This document shows, piece by piece, positions 32,779 through 44,284 of a stretch of 64,000 nt of DNA (position 1 is its first letter; every line of letters begins with the position of its first letter). Position numbers and translations under genes: made by a program. The DNA is taken from the NCBI RefSeq assembly GCF_905475465.1, contig NC_062247.1:10726001-10790000 (forward strand). The letters are read 5' to 3'. The stretch is from Pieris napi. Its lineage: Eukaryota; Arthropoda; Insecta; Lepidoptera; Pieridae. The notes beneath the pieces are model-generated. The model did no database searches. It saw nothing but the letters and a program-made list of their open reading frames with translations, and was not told the DNA's origin.

Positions 32779-33079
32779 TTCTCTATATTATTCCGCCTCC
32801 ATATATGCGCGTCCTCTTCCATCGCTGGCAGCATTAACAGTGACGCGATAAATATCGACCATACACTAGACGCTCGATATTTATCGACGATAATTGATAC
32901 GGATCGTGGATTTTTAGATTTCTAGAAATCCAGCGATCCGTATCACGTATCGTGATACGCCTATACTACACATCGTGATTCTGGATCACGATCCAAATAT
33001 CACGATAAATATCGAGCGTGTAGCATTCGCCTAAGAATCGCTCAGTTGTACTTAATTTTTCCACTCTTTATTTTATTTA

Positions 33080-33190
33080 TTAACATTTCGTTGCATGTTC
33101 AGAAATAAAATACAATTGACATTAAAGAATTAGGAGGGCAACTTAACGCTTTCGAGCGATCACTTCCAGGTAACAACTGAGAAAAAAAAT
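33080..33190 (-). mobile_element. LINE 3' end (gcgataaggccgc family)
   Basis: The plus strand reads aggagggcaacttaacgctt and tcgagcgatcacttccaggt after a tail containing ttaacatttcgttgcat, the reverse complement of the family. AT-rich DNA to 33360 may also belong. Confidence 0.5.
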
Positions 33191-33939
33191 TGGATAAGGT
33201 AAGAAGTGCAAAAATACATAAGACATAGTTATTTAGACAACAATTAAATTATATTCAACAACAATACAACAATTAAAACATACGTAAACAGTGAACAGGA
33301 CAATATAAAAAATGGACACATGAAAAAGAAAAATTGCACATAAATCATAGATATATAGTTTATATATAGTTTCAGATCAGTTAGGGATACGATGTGGACA
33401 AGTAATGTTTGTACAGTAGAGACTTAAAGGAACATAGAGAAGGACCTAAACGAATAGGGAATTCCATAGTCTTATTGCAGAGACCTTAGAGGATTCGCCA
33501 AGAAAGGAAGAGTTATTAGATGGGATTTACTACAAGGCTACAATGTATTCTATATACGATACGTTAAATTCATTAAAACATCCTCTTGGCATTCAAATTA
33601 AACATTAAGCGAAACACTTCGTAACACAATTTCATGATTTCTCATCAACTTTTTCGCGACAAGAAAACTCAATTACAAATTTAGGTACTATGAATACAAA
33701 AATTAAAGCTATTCTTTCAACAATCTAAATACTTTGCGTTCATTTATAAGACATTATTATTTTATTAATATAGCTTATTTATTTACCACAGGACGAAAAT
33801 TAACGAAGGAAAGTCATTTGAATTAGTGTCAAATTGGTAAGTACTAAATAATAATGTATGTCGTGTATATTTTAAGTGGAATAATTGTATTGAGATGATT
33901 TTTAGAACAATACCAAACAACAACTAACACTAGTTAAGT

Positions 33940-33965
33940 TACATATATATATATATATATACATA
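33940..33965. repeat. (TA)n microsatellite
   Basis: About eleven TA units followed by catatt. No other structure. Confidence 0.9.
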
Positions 33966-34009
33966 TTTTAGTTAATAATTAAAAACGTAAACAAAAAGTA
34001 AACTCAAAA

Positions 34010-34180
34010 CTTTGCGTTTGAAAAGAGTGGCGGAAAGTTTCTTGTCTTCTTGCCCGCACTACGCCCTTGACTTGCAAACTGGTAGTAAATGTAAATTTAC
34101 AATTAACTGTTTTTTTGACGTTCATAAGTGTAATTGTTTATCTATATGAATAAAGATATTTTGATTTTGAGTTTGAATGT
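34010..34180 (+). mobile_element. LINE 3' UTR (gagtggcgg family)
   Basis: Reads gaaaagagtggcggaaagtt, cttgcccgcactacgccctt, acttgcaaactggtagtaaa and the tail attttgattttgagtttgaa. Belongs to the subfamily with ttcttgcc and cttgcaaactgg. Confidence 0.75.
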
Positions 34181-34587
34181 CGCACACTTGAAGCCAATAT
34201 GAGCCCTTTAGTTTTTACCACACTGATAAATTGTAATTTGACATTCTCGTTTCCGATAATGTCCAATAACATAAGTGTTACTTAGAATTTACGAACTCTT
34301 CAATAAGTCAAGTAAGTTTTTTGTTAATCCAGCGTCACTACCCCTAAAGTTATCTAAGTTATAAGCTCATGTTTCAAACAAAGCCGGTTGTTACGCAGCT
34401 TCAAAGTGTTTCATTTAGTAAATATCTGAACATATCCATACAACTACCGCACCGAAGTAAATTGGCGCATTTATGAAACAGCCTTACATTGCCGGAAGAA
34501 CTTAGTACGGAATTCAGAACAGCATATTCTTATGTTAAATTTTTAGTCAATTAAATTGGACAAGTTTTTTATTAATCTAAGCAGCTT

Positions 34588-34860
34588 TGGCCTAGTGGCT
34601 TCAGCGTGCGACTCTCATCCCTGAGGTCGTAGGTTCGATTCCCGGCTGTGCACCAATGGACTTTCTTTAATTTTTTCGACGGTGCGGATGAAGTCTCTTA
34701 TGGACTATGTGCGCGTTTAACATGTGTTCCCAAAAAAGTCGACGGCGTGTGTAAGGCACAGGAGGCTGATCACCAACTTGCCTTTTAGATTGACAAATGA
34801 TCATATTATCAGATTCAGAAATCTGAGTCCCAGACTTAAAAAGGTAGCGCCACAGATTTA
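34588..34860 (+). mobile_element. tRNA-derived SINE with intact promoter boxes
   Basis: Box A tggcctagtgg and box B ggttcgattcc are perfect, the body ends aaaggtagcgccacagattt. A short stretch after atggactttcttt (cgacggtgcggatgaagtct) replaces part of the middle and atggact is repeated after it, suggesting a small rearrangement in this copy. Confidence 0.85.
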
Positions 34861-35346
34861 TTTATCAATAAATTTGCCTATAGTGAAAATAGACAAAATC
34901 ATTTGACTCTAAAAGTTGTAAACGTGTGTAGGAAATGCCTCTGTACGAAATTCCTGCTACTTTGAATAACATGACTTATCTTTGACGCTTCATGAGTAAT
35001 TTGGGGAATCCTAGACGTTTCCTGATAAACACAAAACCCTAGGCATCTTTTCACAACCTGAATAAGCTTTGTAAAGCTAAGCTAAGCTTTGTCTATGCTC
35101 CGCACCAGATGCGTGATAAATTGTATATTTTAAAACAATAAAGTGACATCGCAAAAGTATATTGTAAAAGCAAAAAACGTGGATTTCATGATTAATTATT
35201 TGGACTTTAAATCGTGACAAGAGACACTTTTATAATATTATGTTCTGTTTAAATAAGCACGCACTGCTAGTGTAGATAATTACCTTAATGTGGAAACAAA
35301 ATTCACCTGAATTTTTAGTGATATTTTGTTCTATATTTTTTAGAAC

Positions 35347-35490
35347 AATGTCAGCCTAGTGGCTTGAGTGAACTCTGAAGATCGTAGATTGGAAGCGCGG
35401 TTGTGCACCAACGGACAATTCTTTGTATGTGCGCGATGAAGGAAAAACGTCATCATTAGATCCAAAATTTCGACGGCGAGTGTCAGTCAG
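35347..35490 (+). mobile_element. Degraded SINE, 3' end removed by a LINE insertion
   Basis: Head gcctagtggcttgagtgaac, worn B box (agattggaagc), then ttgtgcaccaacggac and gacggcgagtgtcagtcagc, where it joins LINE coding sequence at about 35492. Confidence 0.65.
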
Positions 35491-35494
35491 CTGA

Positions 35495-35805
35495 TTAATG
35501 CACTAAATAAATTCAAAGCCCTCGTTAAACGAAAACTAATCAATAAAGCTTTTTATAAATTTGAGGACTACTTAAATGATCCTAATCCTTGGGATTGAAT
35601 TGCTCCAGTTCAAACAATTTGTATGACAATACCTGGCGATTAAAGAGAGTGGCGGAAAGTTTCTTGCCAGTTCTTCTTACCCGCTCTACGCCTTTGACTT
35701 GCGAACTGGTAGAAAATGTAAATTTACGATTAATTTAACTTGACGATTCAAAAGTGTACTTGGTTACCCACTTGAATAAAGATATTTTGAGTTTGAGTTT
35801 GAATG
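35495..35805 (+). mobile_element. LINE C-terminus and 3' UTR (gagtggcgg family)
   Basis: Plus frame NKFKALVKRKLINKAFYKFE then DYLNDPNPWD and a TGA at 35596-35598, followed by the full 3' UTR (attaaagagagtggcggaaa ... gcgaactggtagaaaatgta) and tail ttgagtttgagtttgaatg. 5'-truncated copy of the family at 20790; here the last 30 codons are intact. Confidence 0.8.
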
Positions 35806-36292
35806 TTTGATCACGAAACATGACATACAGGCGTACATAACAGCGTAGTAGCGCCGCGCCATTGGTTTATTATTATCAATTTTTTAAAATAAACATTTCA
35901 ATACATGTTACTAAACTTATTTGGGATATTAATGTAAAATGTTCAAAGATTTAATATAATTCCGACAAATTCTAATTAATGAAAACGTAGTGAATGTGAA
36001 ATTTACGCAACTCAAAATACAAAACTTAGTACGCAGGGTGAAGACGAGACAATTAAATAATAGGAAGATTATAATGATATATGGAACGTTTTATGAAAGT
36101 TGCTTACAAGCAACGTGCCCGGTTTTGTATACATTATTACGTATGTGTTAAGTTATGTATACGGCTCTCAAAAAATGATTTTTCAGAGTTAAGAAAGTGA
36201 AAAAACACCCAAAACATGGTTCTTAACATCCGAAACAATTTAAAGGTATTCTGAATAATACAAAGTATAGTAGAAAACAGATAAAAAAAACA

Positions 36293-36360
36293 TGGGTGTA
36301 TACTTATGTACACGTGTTAGAAGTTATACTTCTTTGGCGTAACAAGATAATTTTTTTTTA
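36293..36360 (-). mobile_element. HINE 3' tip, diverged
   Basis: The plus strand reads gtgtatacttatgtacacgt then gttagaagttatacttcttt, the same order of hairpin and inverted motif as the tips at 4180 and 45487 but with several substitutions. The rest of the element is not recognised, though part of 36360-36840 could belong to it. Confidence 0.5.
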
Positions 36361-36884
36361 ATGTTATCTTTCGCCTTATTCTACGTTTGTAGAAAAAACG
36401 ACACTAACTATGTAGAAATGGACATTTTTCTTTTAAAATGTTGACTATGCTAACTTCAGGGTGTCGGTTTTTTGTGACATTGTGCGGGTGTCATGTAGCA
36501 CTGTAATGATTAAAGGTTTGTTATTTGGCCCACTAGAGTTTGTACAAAGTAAAACTGTTCAAAATATAAATATACAGACGGTATATTTATATAGATATAG
36601 CGTTCGCGTTCATAAGCGGGAAATAACTGTCACACCTGCGGAAATTATTGCGTTTTGTGTTTATTTAGAGTAACGAAATTTATTTACGCTTATTCAAATA
36701 AACGAAGTAATGTAAAAGTAAGATATTTATATTTCCTAATAAATTTGTACTTTATTGTATTGACGTTTTCACGGCTAAAAAATTACACTGATAAAAAATT
36801 GTGTTGTATTATATTTAAAATATATAATATAAAAAAGTAAAACCAAGTTTAAGAATGCATACACAACATAAAAACAGCTGAAGA

Positions 36885-37130
36885 GGAGGTGGACAGGGCA
36901 TATGATGAGAGAATAGCAAGAAAAATGGACAAAACTTATCACAGAATGTTACCCTTTAGACGGAAAGAGACATAGAGGAAGACAGGCTAAGAGATGGGAG
37001 GATGACGTTAAGAAAATAGCGGGTTTTACATGGACTCGCACTGCAAAAATGAGAAAAGACTGGAGGGCTTTAGAGGAGGCCTTTGTGGGAAGACAAGTTG
37101 TAACCGAACTACCGTTTGCCGATAATCAAT
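36885..37130 (+). pseudogene. RTE-type LINE C-terminal fragment
   Basis: The plus frame, after a TAG, reads EKWTKLITECYPLDGKRHRG, RQAKRWEDDVKKIAGFTWTR, TAKMRKDWRALEEAFVGRQV and ends LPFADNQ at a TAG near 37129. This is the well-known C-terminal signature of insect endonuclease/reverse transcriptase LINEs. The rest of the polyprotein is missing. Confidence 0.85.
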
Positions 37131-38059
37131 AGATAGTCAAATTGTTAGTATATTAGTTAAACTCTAGTTAATAGTCAAAATGTGTTTTTTAGTCATAAGT
37201 AAATTCATTTTAGGCACACAAAACTTTTATATTTATATTATATTATATTTAAAATGTCTGAAGAATAAATTACCTATTCTCTCAGTACAATAACTAAATG
37301 ATTCTTTGATTGAATGAATTATTCAATTTATTTCCAAAAAATATCTTGTATTTACTACGAAAATAATACATATTTACGAGAAACAAAGAGAATCAAGTAG
37401 AAATAACAGTACATCTTAAAAATATTTACTCGTACTATCAAATTGTATATGTATGAAGAGATGTAGGATCTACAAATACCAAAATAAAGCTTTTGTAATA
37501 TAATTACGAATTTATGAATGAGTTACCTTAGTTTAGTTGGTAACGTTCATGATAGTCTTGTGTTCGAAGGCAAAAGTTTATTTAGATTTTTTGCCGTCAA
37601 AAGGTTTCTACGAAAAAAAAACAAAAGAAATCTTCACTGAGGTTACGACTTGTTAAGCTGCTTTATGTTTCTTTGAAAGAATACTATTTTGTAAGAAAAG
37701 CTTATTATAGACAAGTTCATAGAAAATATACGTAGTAACATCATGTTCTGATTCCAGTCATAATCGGTCACCGGTCCTTTGTTACGGAAAATCGTCTTTG
37801 CTACACAATATTTTTCTTTGTATAAAATATTTGTCTTTATATTATATATTATTTATAAAGTAAATTTAGCATTTGTCAAAAGGTAATCAGCAAATTTTAA
37901 GCAAATCACAAATATTTTGTTTGTTTTCGTTAAATTAACCTATTTAATTTCATCATGATAGACATACAAATCTTTGTTTTTAATTAATTTTATTTTTATT
38001 AATTACTAAAGATGTCACGGTGTAATGGTTTCAGTTTCTTACAAACATTGTTTAAAACA
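37131..38059. other. AT-rich stretch, nothing recognised
   Basis: The first 150 bases may be the RTE 3' UTR. No exon or bounded element follows. Confidence 0.3.
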
Positions 38060-38215
38060 AAACTTGGCGATTAAAAAGAGTGGCGGAGAGTTTATTGCCA
38101 GTTCTTCTCTTCCGTTCTACGCCCTTGATTTGAGAACTAGCAGTAAATGTAAAATTAGAAGCATTTCATATTTTTTAAATTTTTGACGTTGACTATATGA
38201 ATAAATGATTTTTGA
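38060..38215 (+). mobile_element. LINE 3' UTR (gagtggcgg family)
   Basis: Reads aaacttggcgattaaaaaga, gtggcggagagtttattgcc, ctacgcccttgatttgagaa and a tail with tatatgaataaatgattttt. Non-coding. Confidence 0.75.
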
Positions 38216-38274
38216 ATTAGAATTGAATAAGACAATTAACAGTGTGCTATTTTTTTGGATCTAAAAACTTATAT

Positions 38275-38445
38275 TTACCTCAAGCGCATGGGCCAAGATC
38301 TGGTGGCGAAGGAGAGAGTGATCGACAGTGGAGAAAGACCTGCTGCAGCTGAAAGCCAGCAATTGGCGGGAGGTGGCACAGGACAGGGACACTGGATGCT
38401 TCTCATTTCGGAGGCCAAGACACTGTTTGGGTCGCAGAGTCAGTA
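38275..38445 (+). mobile_element. LINE C-terminal fragment
   Basis: Plus frames read MEKDLLQLKASNWREVAQDR and, shifted, LLISEAKTLFGSQSQ then stop. The NWREVAQDRD...SEAKT...GSQS order is typical of the extreme C-terminus of some insect LINEs; a frameshift separates the halves. The minus frame of 101 codons across it is a shadow. Confidence 0.6.
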
Positions 38446-38811
38446 AGAGAGTGGGGGTATATTTGCCGCATAAACTATTTTTGGCCGACTTCAATAGAAC
38501 AATTGATGCATGGTAAAAATTATTAATTATACAAGAAGCTTTTCTGTATTTCTCCTTTAAAACCAAAAATAAAATTGTTGTTATTCAGCCATTAACTTGG
38601 CATGTAACAAATTTGTTAAACATATCAAAATACCTGACAAGCGTGTAACGTTTAAATGAAATGAATAACATTAATTTAAATATCATTCACCGTGAGACAA
38701 GACAAAATAGATCATTGACACCAGTAATACAAAGACAGGAGAATCAACTACTTGAGAAGATATGATTTATTGAAAATATTATTAATAAGTAATAAATGAA
38801 GTTAAAATACA

Positions 38812-39185
38812 TCTTAATTTATATAAATTACGCGTCACGTTGTTTGTCCGCTATGGACTCCTAAACTACTGAACCGATTTCAATCAAATTTGCACACCGT
38901 CTGAAGTTTGATCTTACTTAAAAGATAGGATAGCTTACATCTCAATTTATACCCGCAATTTTATTTTATTGCATAATATTTGTTTAATATTTAACTGTCA
39001 CAATTCTACCAGATGTCGCTGTGTTGAAAGTACCAACGTTTCATATAAGCAATTTAATGGCATAACCACCAAAAAAGCATGGTGGTCTCCATGACTGGTG
39101 TTCTCCTACCGTTTCCCTTGAAAAGTTTACTACTATGTAATATAACTAAAACCTTAGGCACAGCAACGATTGGCAGGTCTGCTAG
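38812..39185 (+). mobile_element. Non-autonomous Helitron, complete, with a 40-bp extra block
   Basis: A|TCTTAATTTATATAAATTAC at the start and gcaggtctgCTAG|T at the end. Colinear with 25315-25648 except for about 40 bp after cataaccacc (aaaaaagcatggtggtctcc onward) that is absent from the other copy. Confidence 0.8.
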
Positions 39186-39189
39186 TATG

Positions 39190-40324
39190 TATACATATAT
39201 ATTTAAAACCATCTCTTTGATAAAAGTTCACTTCTTAATTTTAAACGGTTTTTTCAGCTTGCCCAGTTTGGGTGAAATCAAAGTATTGAAATTTAAATTC
39301 AACTTACGCCGAAAAAATCTATATAAATAAAATAAATCGCCAAAAATGTTGGTAAGCGCAAAACTCGAAGACGGCTGGCCCACTTCGTTATTTTTTTGTA
39401 TTCCTTGATCATTCCATAGCAACATATGTTGGTATGTATCTACTAAAAAGGTAGGCTAAGAATATATTAAGACGAAACAAAGCGTATAGCGTAACTCCTT
39501 TCAAAAACATTTTTATACTCCTTTGTCCGTAAAGAAAACAACAGCAAAAAAGAAACCTTAGTAAATACTGATTCTAATAGCGACCTTGTTTTCTTTCCTT
39601 GATTAAACTCTTGGGACCAATCAGTTAGGCTACCACGTAACTTCCAATAGCAATTTCAGTATCGTTCCACGATTTTCCAAATCGGCGCTACGACCATTGA
39701 GATATTGAAATTGGATTTAGTCCTTAGTTGATGGCATTTCGCCATTTTGTTAAGCGATTGTGATCATGACGTATGCAAGTTCGCTGTAGTTCTCTCAATA
39801 TCTGTAGCTGATGTCGCAATTTTGGAATCGCACCATACTACTCAACATTGACAGATTTTACTGTTTACTTTAAAACTTTAAATACTTATATTTAGAATAT
39901 CCTGCTGCAGCTGAAAAGCAACAGTCGGAAAAAGCCTCAGAACTCACTCAACTCAGCCGGGGAAACTTCTCGTGTGTGTGACAATTTACTGTTTTAATAA
40001 CTTTTTCTGTAAATATTATATATTACTGTAAACAGACAGTCAACAGATTTGTAACTAAATAAACTTTATATAATTCATTCAGGGTTTCCACCAAAGTGTA
40101 TAGCAGACAACAATAACACTTGCACTTGCGCTTAATAAGCCACTATGATTTAAAGAAAACTATTTAAATATTAATCAAGTTTTGCCGCGTGAACACTGTA
40201 AAATTTTATGGTAATATAGAATACACTGCCTGGAATTACTATAATAGCGTGATTATAGGTAATCAAATTAGATTAGCTAACTCATTAGTTTGAATGATTT
40301 AACAACGGTTGTAGTAATGGAGCA
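39190..40324. other. Stretch without a bounded feature
   Basis: A Helitron-like scrap (gttggtatgtatctactaaa) near 39429 is shared with 61433. Otherwise plain AT-rich DNA. Confidence 0.3.
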
Positions 40325-40800
40325 TGGGATATGTTTTTTAATAGAACGGGGGGCAAACGGGCAGGAGGTTCGCCTGATGTTTAGTCATACGGCCGCCCTT
40401 GGAAATTCTCAATAGAGAATAGAGGGCTCGCGAGTGCGTTGCCGACATTTTAAGAATTGGTAAGCCCTTTTTTTTGAAAGACCCTAAGTCAAATTGGTTC
40501 GGAAATACTTCAGCGGGCAGCTGGTTCCACATAGGGGTGGTGCGCGGCAAAAACTGCCTTAAAAAAGTTCAGTTGTGGAACGACACACAGGCAGAATATG
40601 AAATTCCACCCGTATCGCCTCGACGTCCGATGATGAAACTCAGCTGCTGGTATTAATCCGAACAACTCCTCTGAACACTCTCCATGGTAAATGCGGTAGA
40701 AGATGCAGAGTGACCCCGCATCTCTACGCAACGCGAAGGGATCAAGCCGCACGGAAGGGATTGGTATTTCGTTATTTCTCGTTACCAATAACTTTTTGAT
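40325..40800 (-). mobile_element. LINE polyprotein C-terminus and 3' UTR, longest jockey/CR1-like copy
   Basis: Minus frames give VRLDPFALRRDAGSLCIFYR, IYHGECSEELFGLIPAAEFH, then after a frameshift MPRTTPMWNQLPAEVFPNQF and DLGSFKKKG, followed by a 3' UTR ending gtttgccccccgttctatt and a T-rich junction. This block order (RRD..SLC.FYRIYHGECSEELF..IPAAEF.HRT...PRT..WNQLP..VFP) is the C-terminus of lepidopteran jockey-type reverse transcriptase proteins. It is 5'-truncated and broken by frameshifts. Confidence 0.85.
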
Positions 40801-41284
40801 AACTAAAACTTTGGTTTCTCCCTGATTAAGAAGTTCGTAGGTGTGTTACTAAATATAGAAGAGTTGTGTGAGACAAAGGGTGGAAATCTTTCCAGAGTAA
40901 TCTTGGAAGACGCCTCTTAAATTTTACTTTTTGACGAAACTCTCCCAAAATAACAAATATGAAAGTTTATTCTTACTTTGCGACTTTGCTGCGATGTCAA
41001 AATGTATTTGGAAAGATGATTTTGTTTTAAAGATCGGATACTTTTGCCAAATGTATGAAAATAGGTTTAAATGTACTTTAAAACACTTGACTGTAAGAAT
41101 TATTCTAATATTGAAGAAGTTTTTTAATTTTTTAATCTTAAAGTAGTCTTACACAAATATTTAGATGATTTTATAAAAGTATAGAGATACTTAAAAACGT
41201 GTAATAAAGCAAAAATATATTTATAAAATAAACGTTTTGTTTTAGTAGTAGACCAACTTTTCTATTCACAATAAATTCAATTAA

Positions 41285-41412
41285 AAAAAAATTTAAAGGT
41301 CGGCATCACACTCGCTAGCCCCCGACGTTGCAGGTGTCGGCTTATTATTATATAGGCGGCAGTTATCACTTTATTCGAAGTGCAAGCACCTTTGCCTCCA
41401 GTCCCATAAAAA
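41285..41412 (+). mobile_element. LINE 3' end (ggtcggca type)
   Basis: aaaggtcggcatcacactcg, cgacgttgcaggtgtcggct, tttgcctccagtcccataaa and a short A run. Matches in style a LINE 3' end common in moths. Single copy here. Confidence 0.5.
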
Positions 41413-42224
41413 ATATTATAAACTATTAAATATATTTAAGTAACTCATTGATGTAATTATCCAACGATATTAATTTTTTTATATTTTTTGGTTATAAAAT
41501 CATTACAATAAAGTTGACGCCGAATAGTTCAAACCATGCTTAATTAACATAGTATGTAATTACACTTATATACTATGTTAATGTGTAACTCTAGATTACG
41601 ATCTGCAACTGAACTACTCAAGCGTAATCCACTTGCTGTATATATCCAAATGTCATTTTATAATACGATAAAAGACGGATTATTTCAATACGTAGACACT
41701 CACTCTCTCTCACTATATTAAAATAAAGTGTTTTTCCTTTAGTCAGGAGTTGAAATTCCTATTAACACCCCCACAAATGTTGTTTAGATTTTAGAATTGA
41801 AATTCTAAAATATTAAACAAAATTATACATCACTGAATCTTTCAAATTCTCCATTTCACTGGTTCACTGGTTTGTATTCTGTATTATTGGACCTATATAA
41901 AGTATAACAAAGAAGAAATTCCAAGCACAGTTTCAACTGGAATTTTCATTACAAGCAAATGTATCGGACAAGCAACTCGAATACGGCCTGTTTAACGCCT
42001 AGTACATATTGAGCTTCTATTCAATCGTCTTTTACAAAGAAAACTATTCATCGGCGCTTATTGCGAAGCCGTTGAAATTGTATACTGTATATTCCTTTAT
42101 TCTGGATGTTGTAAATTATAGGGTATTTATGTTTCAGTAGCAGCAGATAGTTATTACTTTTATTGAGATAGTACACAACTGAAGACATTTTTGTGAATTT
42201 AGGTTACTACTTATATCTAATTTT
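41413..42224. other. AT-rich stretch, nothing recognised
   Basis: Contains an inverted repeat around catagtatgtaattacac / tatactatgttaatgtgtaa (41549-41590). No gene. Confidence 0.3.
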
Positions 42225-42365
42225 CGCTGCCAATATCTTCGGAACCTTGCCTAAAGGGACTCCTTTTAATAATATATTTTAGTTATTGTTATTTTTTTAT
42301 GTTATTCCTTCCATTATGAATGTACAATGTGTTAGCTTTTAATTTTTATTTAATTAAATTCTAAA
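42225..42365 (+). mobile_element. LINE 3' end (GNAAS-type family)
   Basis: gctgccaatatcttcggaac and cttgcctaaagggactcctt followed by an AT-rich UTR. The same junction of coding end and UTR is seen inverted at 44640-44775, where more of the protein is present. Confidence 0.6.
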
Positions 42366-43539
42366 CATGTTTATGAAACATATTCTTAAGAATCTTGCTA
42401 CAAGTGCGCATGTGCAATAGTTACTCATTTGACTCGTTTGGTTATTTACGAATTGTTACCAATTGACTTGTACAACTGCCCGAACTGGGACGGTCGAGTC
42501 GGTGTAGGGAATGGATTATAAAAGAGGTTGTAACACATGCGCACGGGCAATTTTCCTTTGTTCAACTTTGACGTTATACAGTTTACGTAAAATCAGTGAA
42601 GTGAATTATAGTGAATCAAGTCATCATTGGAGTGTTTAATTTCCTACCCTAAGAACTAGATCAACTAGCCCTTACAAATGGTTTTTTTTTCTTACGTTCA
42701 TTAAAGTACTTATATGAATAGAGGATATTTTGTTGTTTTCTATTAAGTTTCGCAATTAATAGATACTTTGATTCAGGGGATCGTTATATTTTACTATTTA
42801 CTAGTTAAAGCACAGCGCTTTTTGTATTGTCAGTTTCACTTTTAATTAAATAGCATTCTACATTAGCAGTTTGCACTATATCAATCAATCTAATGCACTA
42901 AAACTCAAACAGTCAGTGGTGAAACACACCTGGCTTGATATCTATAAATCGTTTAAATTCGTAGCTCGCCGTAGCTTTCCTTGATAAATGGACCATCTAC
43001 CACATAAAGAAATTCGATTCGAATCAGTGATTGAGATTAAAGCGTTGCTACAGCTTTACATTTGTATAAATGTGGTACCGTATATAATTAAAAATAATAA
43101 AGTAAGAAATAAATGTAAAATACACCTAATAACTGATAATAGTGCGGGAACTAAGTGCGCCATTGTGTCATTCATTATTATCTCCGCTTCCGTACACCGC
43201 ATTGTGTCGTTTAATCCATACCTATAATATAATGAGAATTGACGATGTGGCAGTTTGCTGGTAATAAAATCACTGTTTTCCTGTTTTTTCAATAACTAAA
43301 TTACATCAAATGAATGATGGTGGGAATGAACAGGTTAAAAGTATTATAACCAACAAGTGTGTATGGTGAATATCATGTATATAGTATACGTATAAGTATA
43401 TAGTAGTATATAATAGTATACGAGAGAGGTATTTCAGGACCGTAGCAAGTGGAGATCTATGGTTTTTACCTACCCCTTCGGGAAAAAGGCGTGAATGTAT
43501 AAATAAATAATCTTAAATTAAATTATCATGATTCATGTG
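42366..43539. other. AT-rich stretch, nothing recognised
   Basis: Overlapping frames at 42988-43292 are on both strands and have no splice context; probably chance. A low-complexity ta-rich tract lies at 43374-43420. Confidence 0.3.
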
Positions 43540-43795
43540 CCCTTTTTTATTTTTCATGTCTCCTTTATTAGTTTAGTTGGTTTTTGTTCCTATTTAGTTC
43601 TTTAATAACTATATGTAACATGTATTTTTGCACTGCTTGCCTACCTTATCTAATTTAATAAAAAAAAATTATCTCACAGTGGTTGCCTGGAAGAGATCGC
43701 TCGAAAGCGATAAGGCCGCCAGTTGCCCTCCTTTTCATTTAATTATGTTCAATTTTTATATTGTAATGCAACGAAGTTTTAATAAAAAATAAATG
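43540..43795 (+). mobile_element. LINE 3' end (gcgataaggccgc family), best copy
   Basis: ctcacagtggttgcctggaa, gagatcgctcgaaagcgata, aggccgccagttgccctcct and the tail tgtaatgcaacgaagttt. Note the imperfect palindrome gatcgctcgaaagcgat. Non-coding 3' UTR. Confidence 0.65.
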
Positions 43796-43809
43796 ACATC
43801 GTTACTAGA

Positions 43810-44060
43810 CGTATCACCTAAACGTCCGTCGTTCAACAACTGAGATATATTTAAGGCAGTTCTTGTCGCGTACCTCTATGTGGAACAAGCAGCCTACTGA
43901 AGTATTTCCGAACCAATTCGACTAAGGTTCCTTCAAAAAAAGAGCGTACCAATTCTTAAAACTACTCGCGAGCCCTATGGCATTGAGAGTGTCTATGGGC
44001 GTCGGTAGCATATAACATCAGATGAGCCTACCCGTTTGGCCCCTGTTCTATTAAAACACA
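43810..44060 (+). mobile_element. LINE C-terminus and 3' UTR (jockey/CR1-like family)
   Basis: cgtccgtcgttcaacaactg, gtatttccgaaccaattcga, aaaagagcgtaccaattctt and the 3' end cccgtttggcccctgttcta plus A run. Frame disrupted. It lies 15 bp after the preceding LINE end, so the two may reflect successive insertions. Confidence 0.7.
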
Positions 44061-44284
44061 CATGGGTTTTAAATGTCCCTACGTATCTAACATAATTAAA
44101 ATAGCAAGTACATTATAACGAAGGTATGTACTCCACATTCCATTCGGGGATTACGACAATTAATGCCACAAACATAGAACCTGTTGATGTATGTACGAAC
44201 ATTATCAAAATTATTCGTATTTTACGCTAATAAAAATTACTTTTTGCCTGGCTTAGTTTGCTTTGCTATGACGTTTGTTTGATA

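Larger units (their letters stand above)
32064..33031. mobile_element. Harbinger-like MITE with about 37-bp TIRs
   Basis: Left ggcgaatgctacacgctcga-tatttatcgtgatattt and right its inverted copy ending tagcattcgcc, flanked by TAA on both sides (32061-32063, 33032-33034). A second palindromic tract (ggatcgtgg ... ccagcgatccgtatcacg) lies inside the right end. The interior holds a trinucleotide run (att)n near 32233 and two Helitron insertions. No transposase was recognised. Confidence 0.82.

Noticed and set aside
34588..34665. Genuine tRNA gene
   Set aside because: Perfect A and B boxes, but the sequence continues into a SINE body present in many copies and cannot form a complete cloverleaf with an acceptor stem.
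38261..38566. 101-codon minus frame
   Set aside because: Antisense shadow of a LINE C-terminal fragment on the plus strand.
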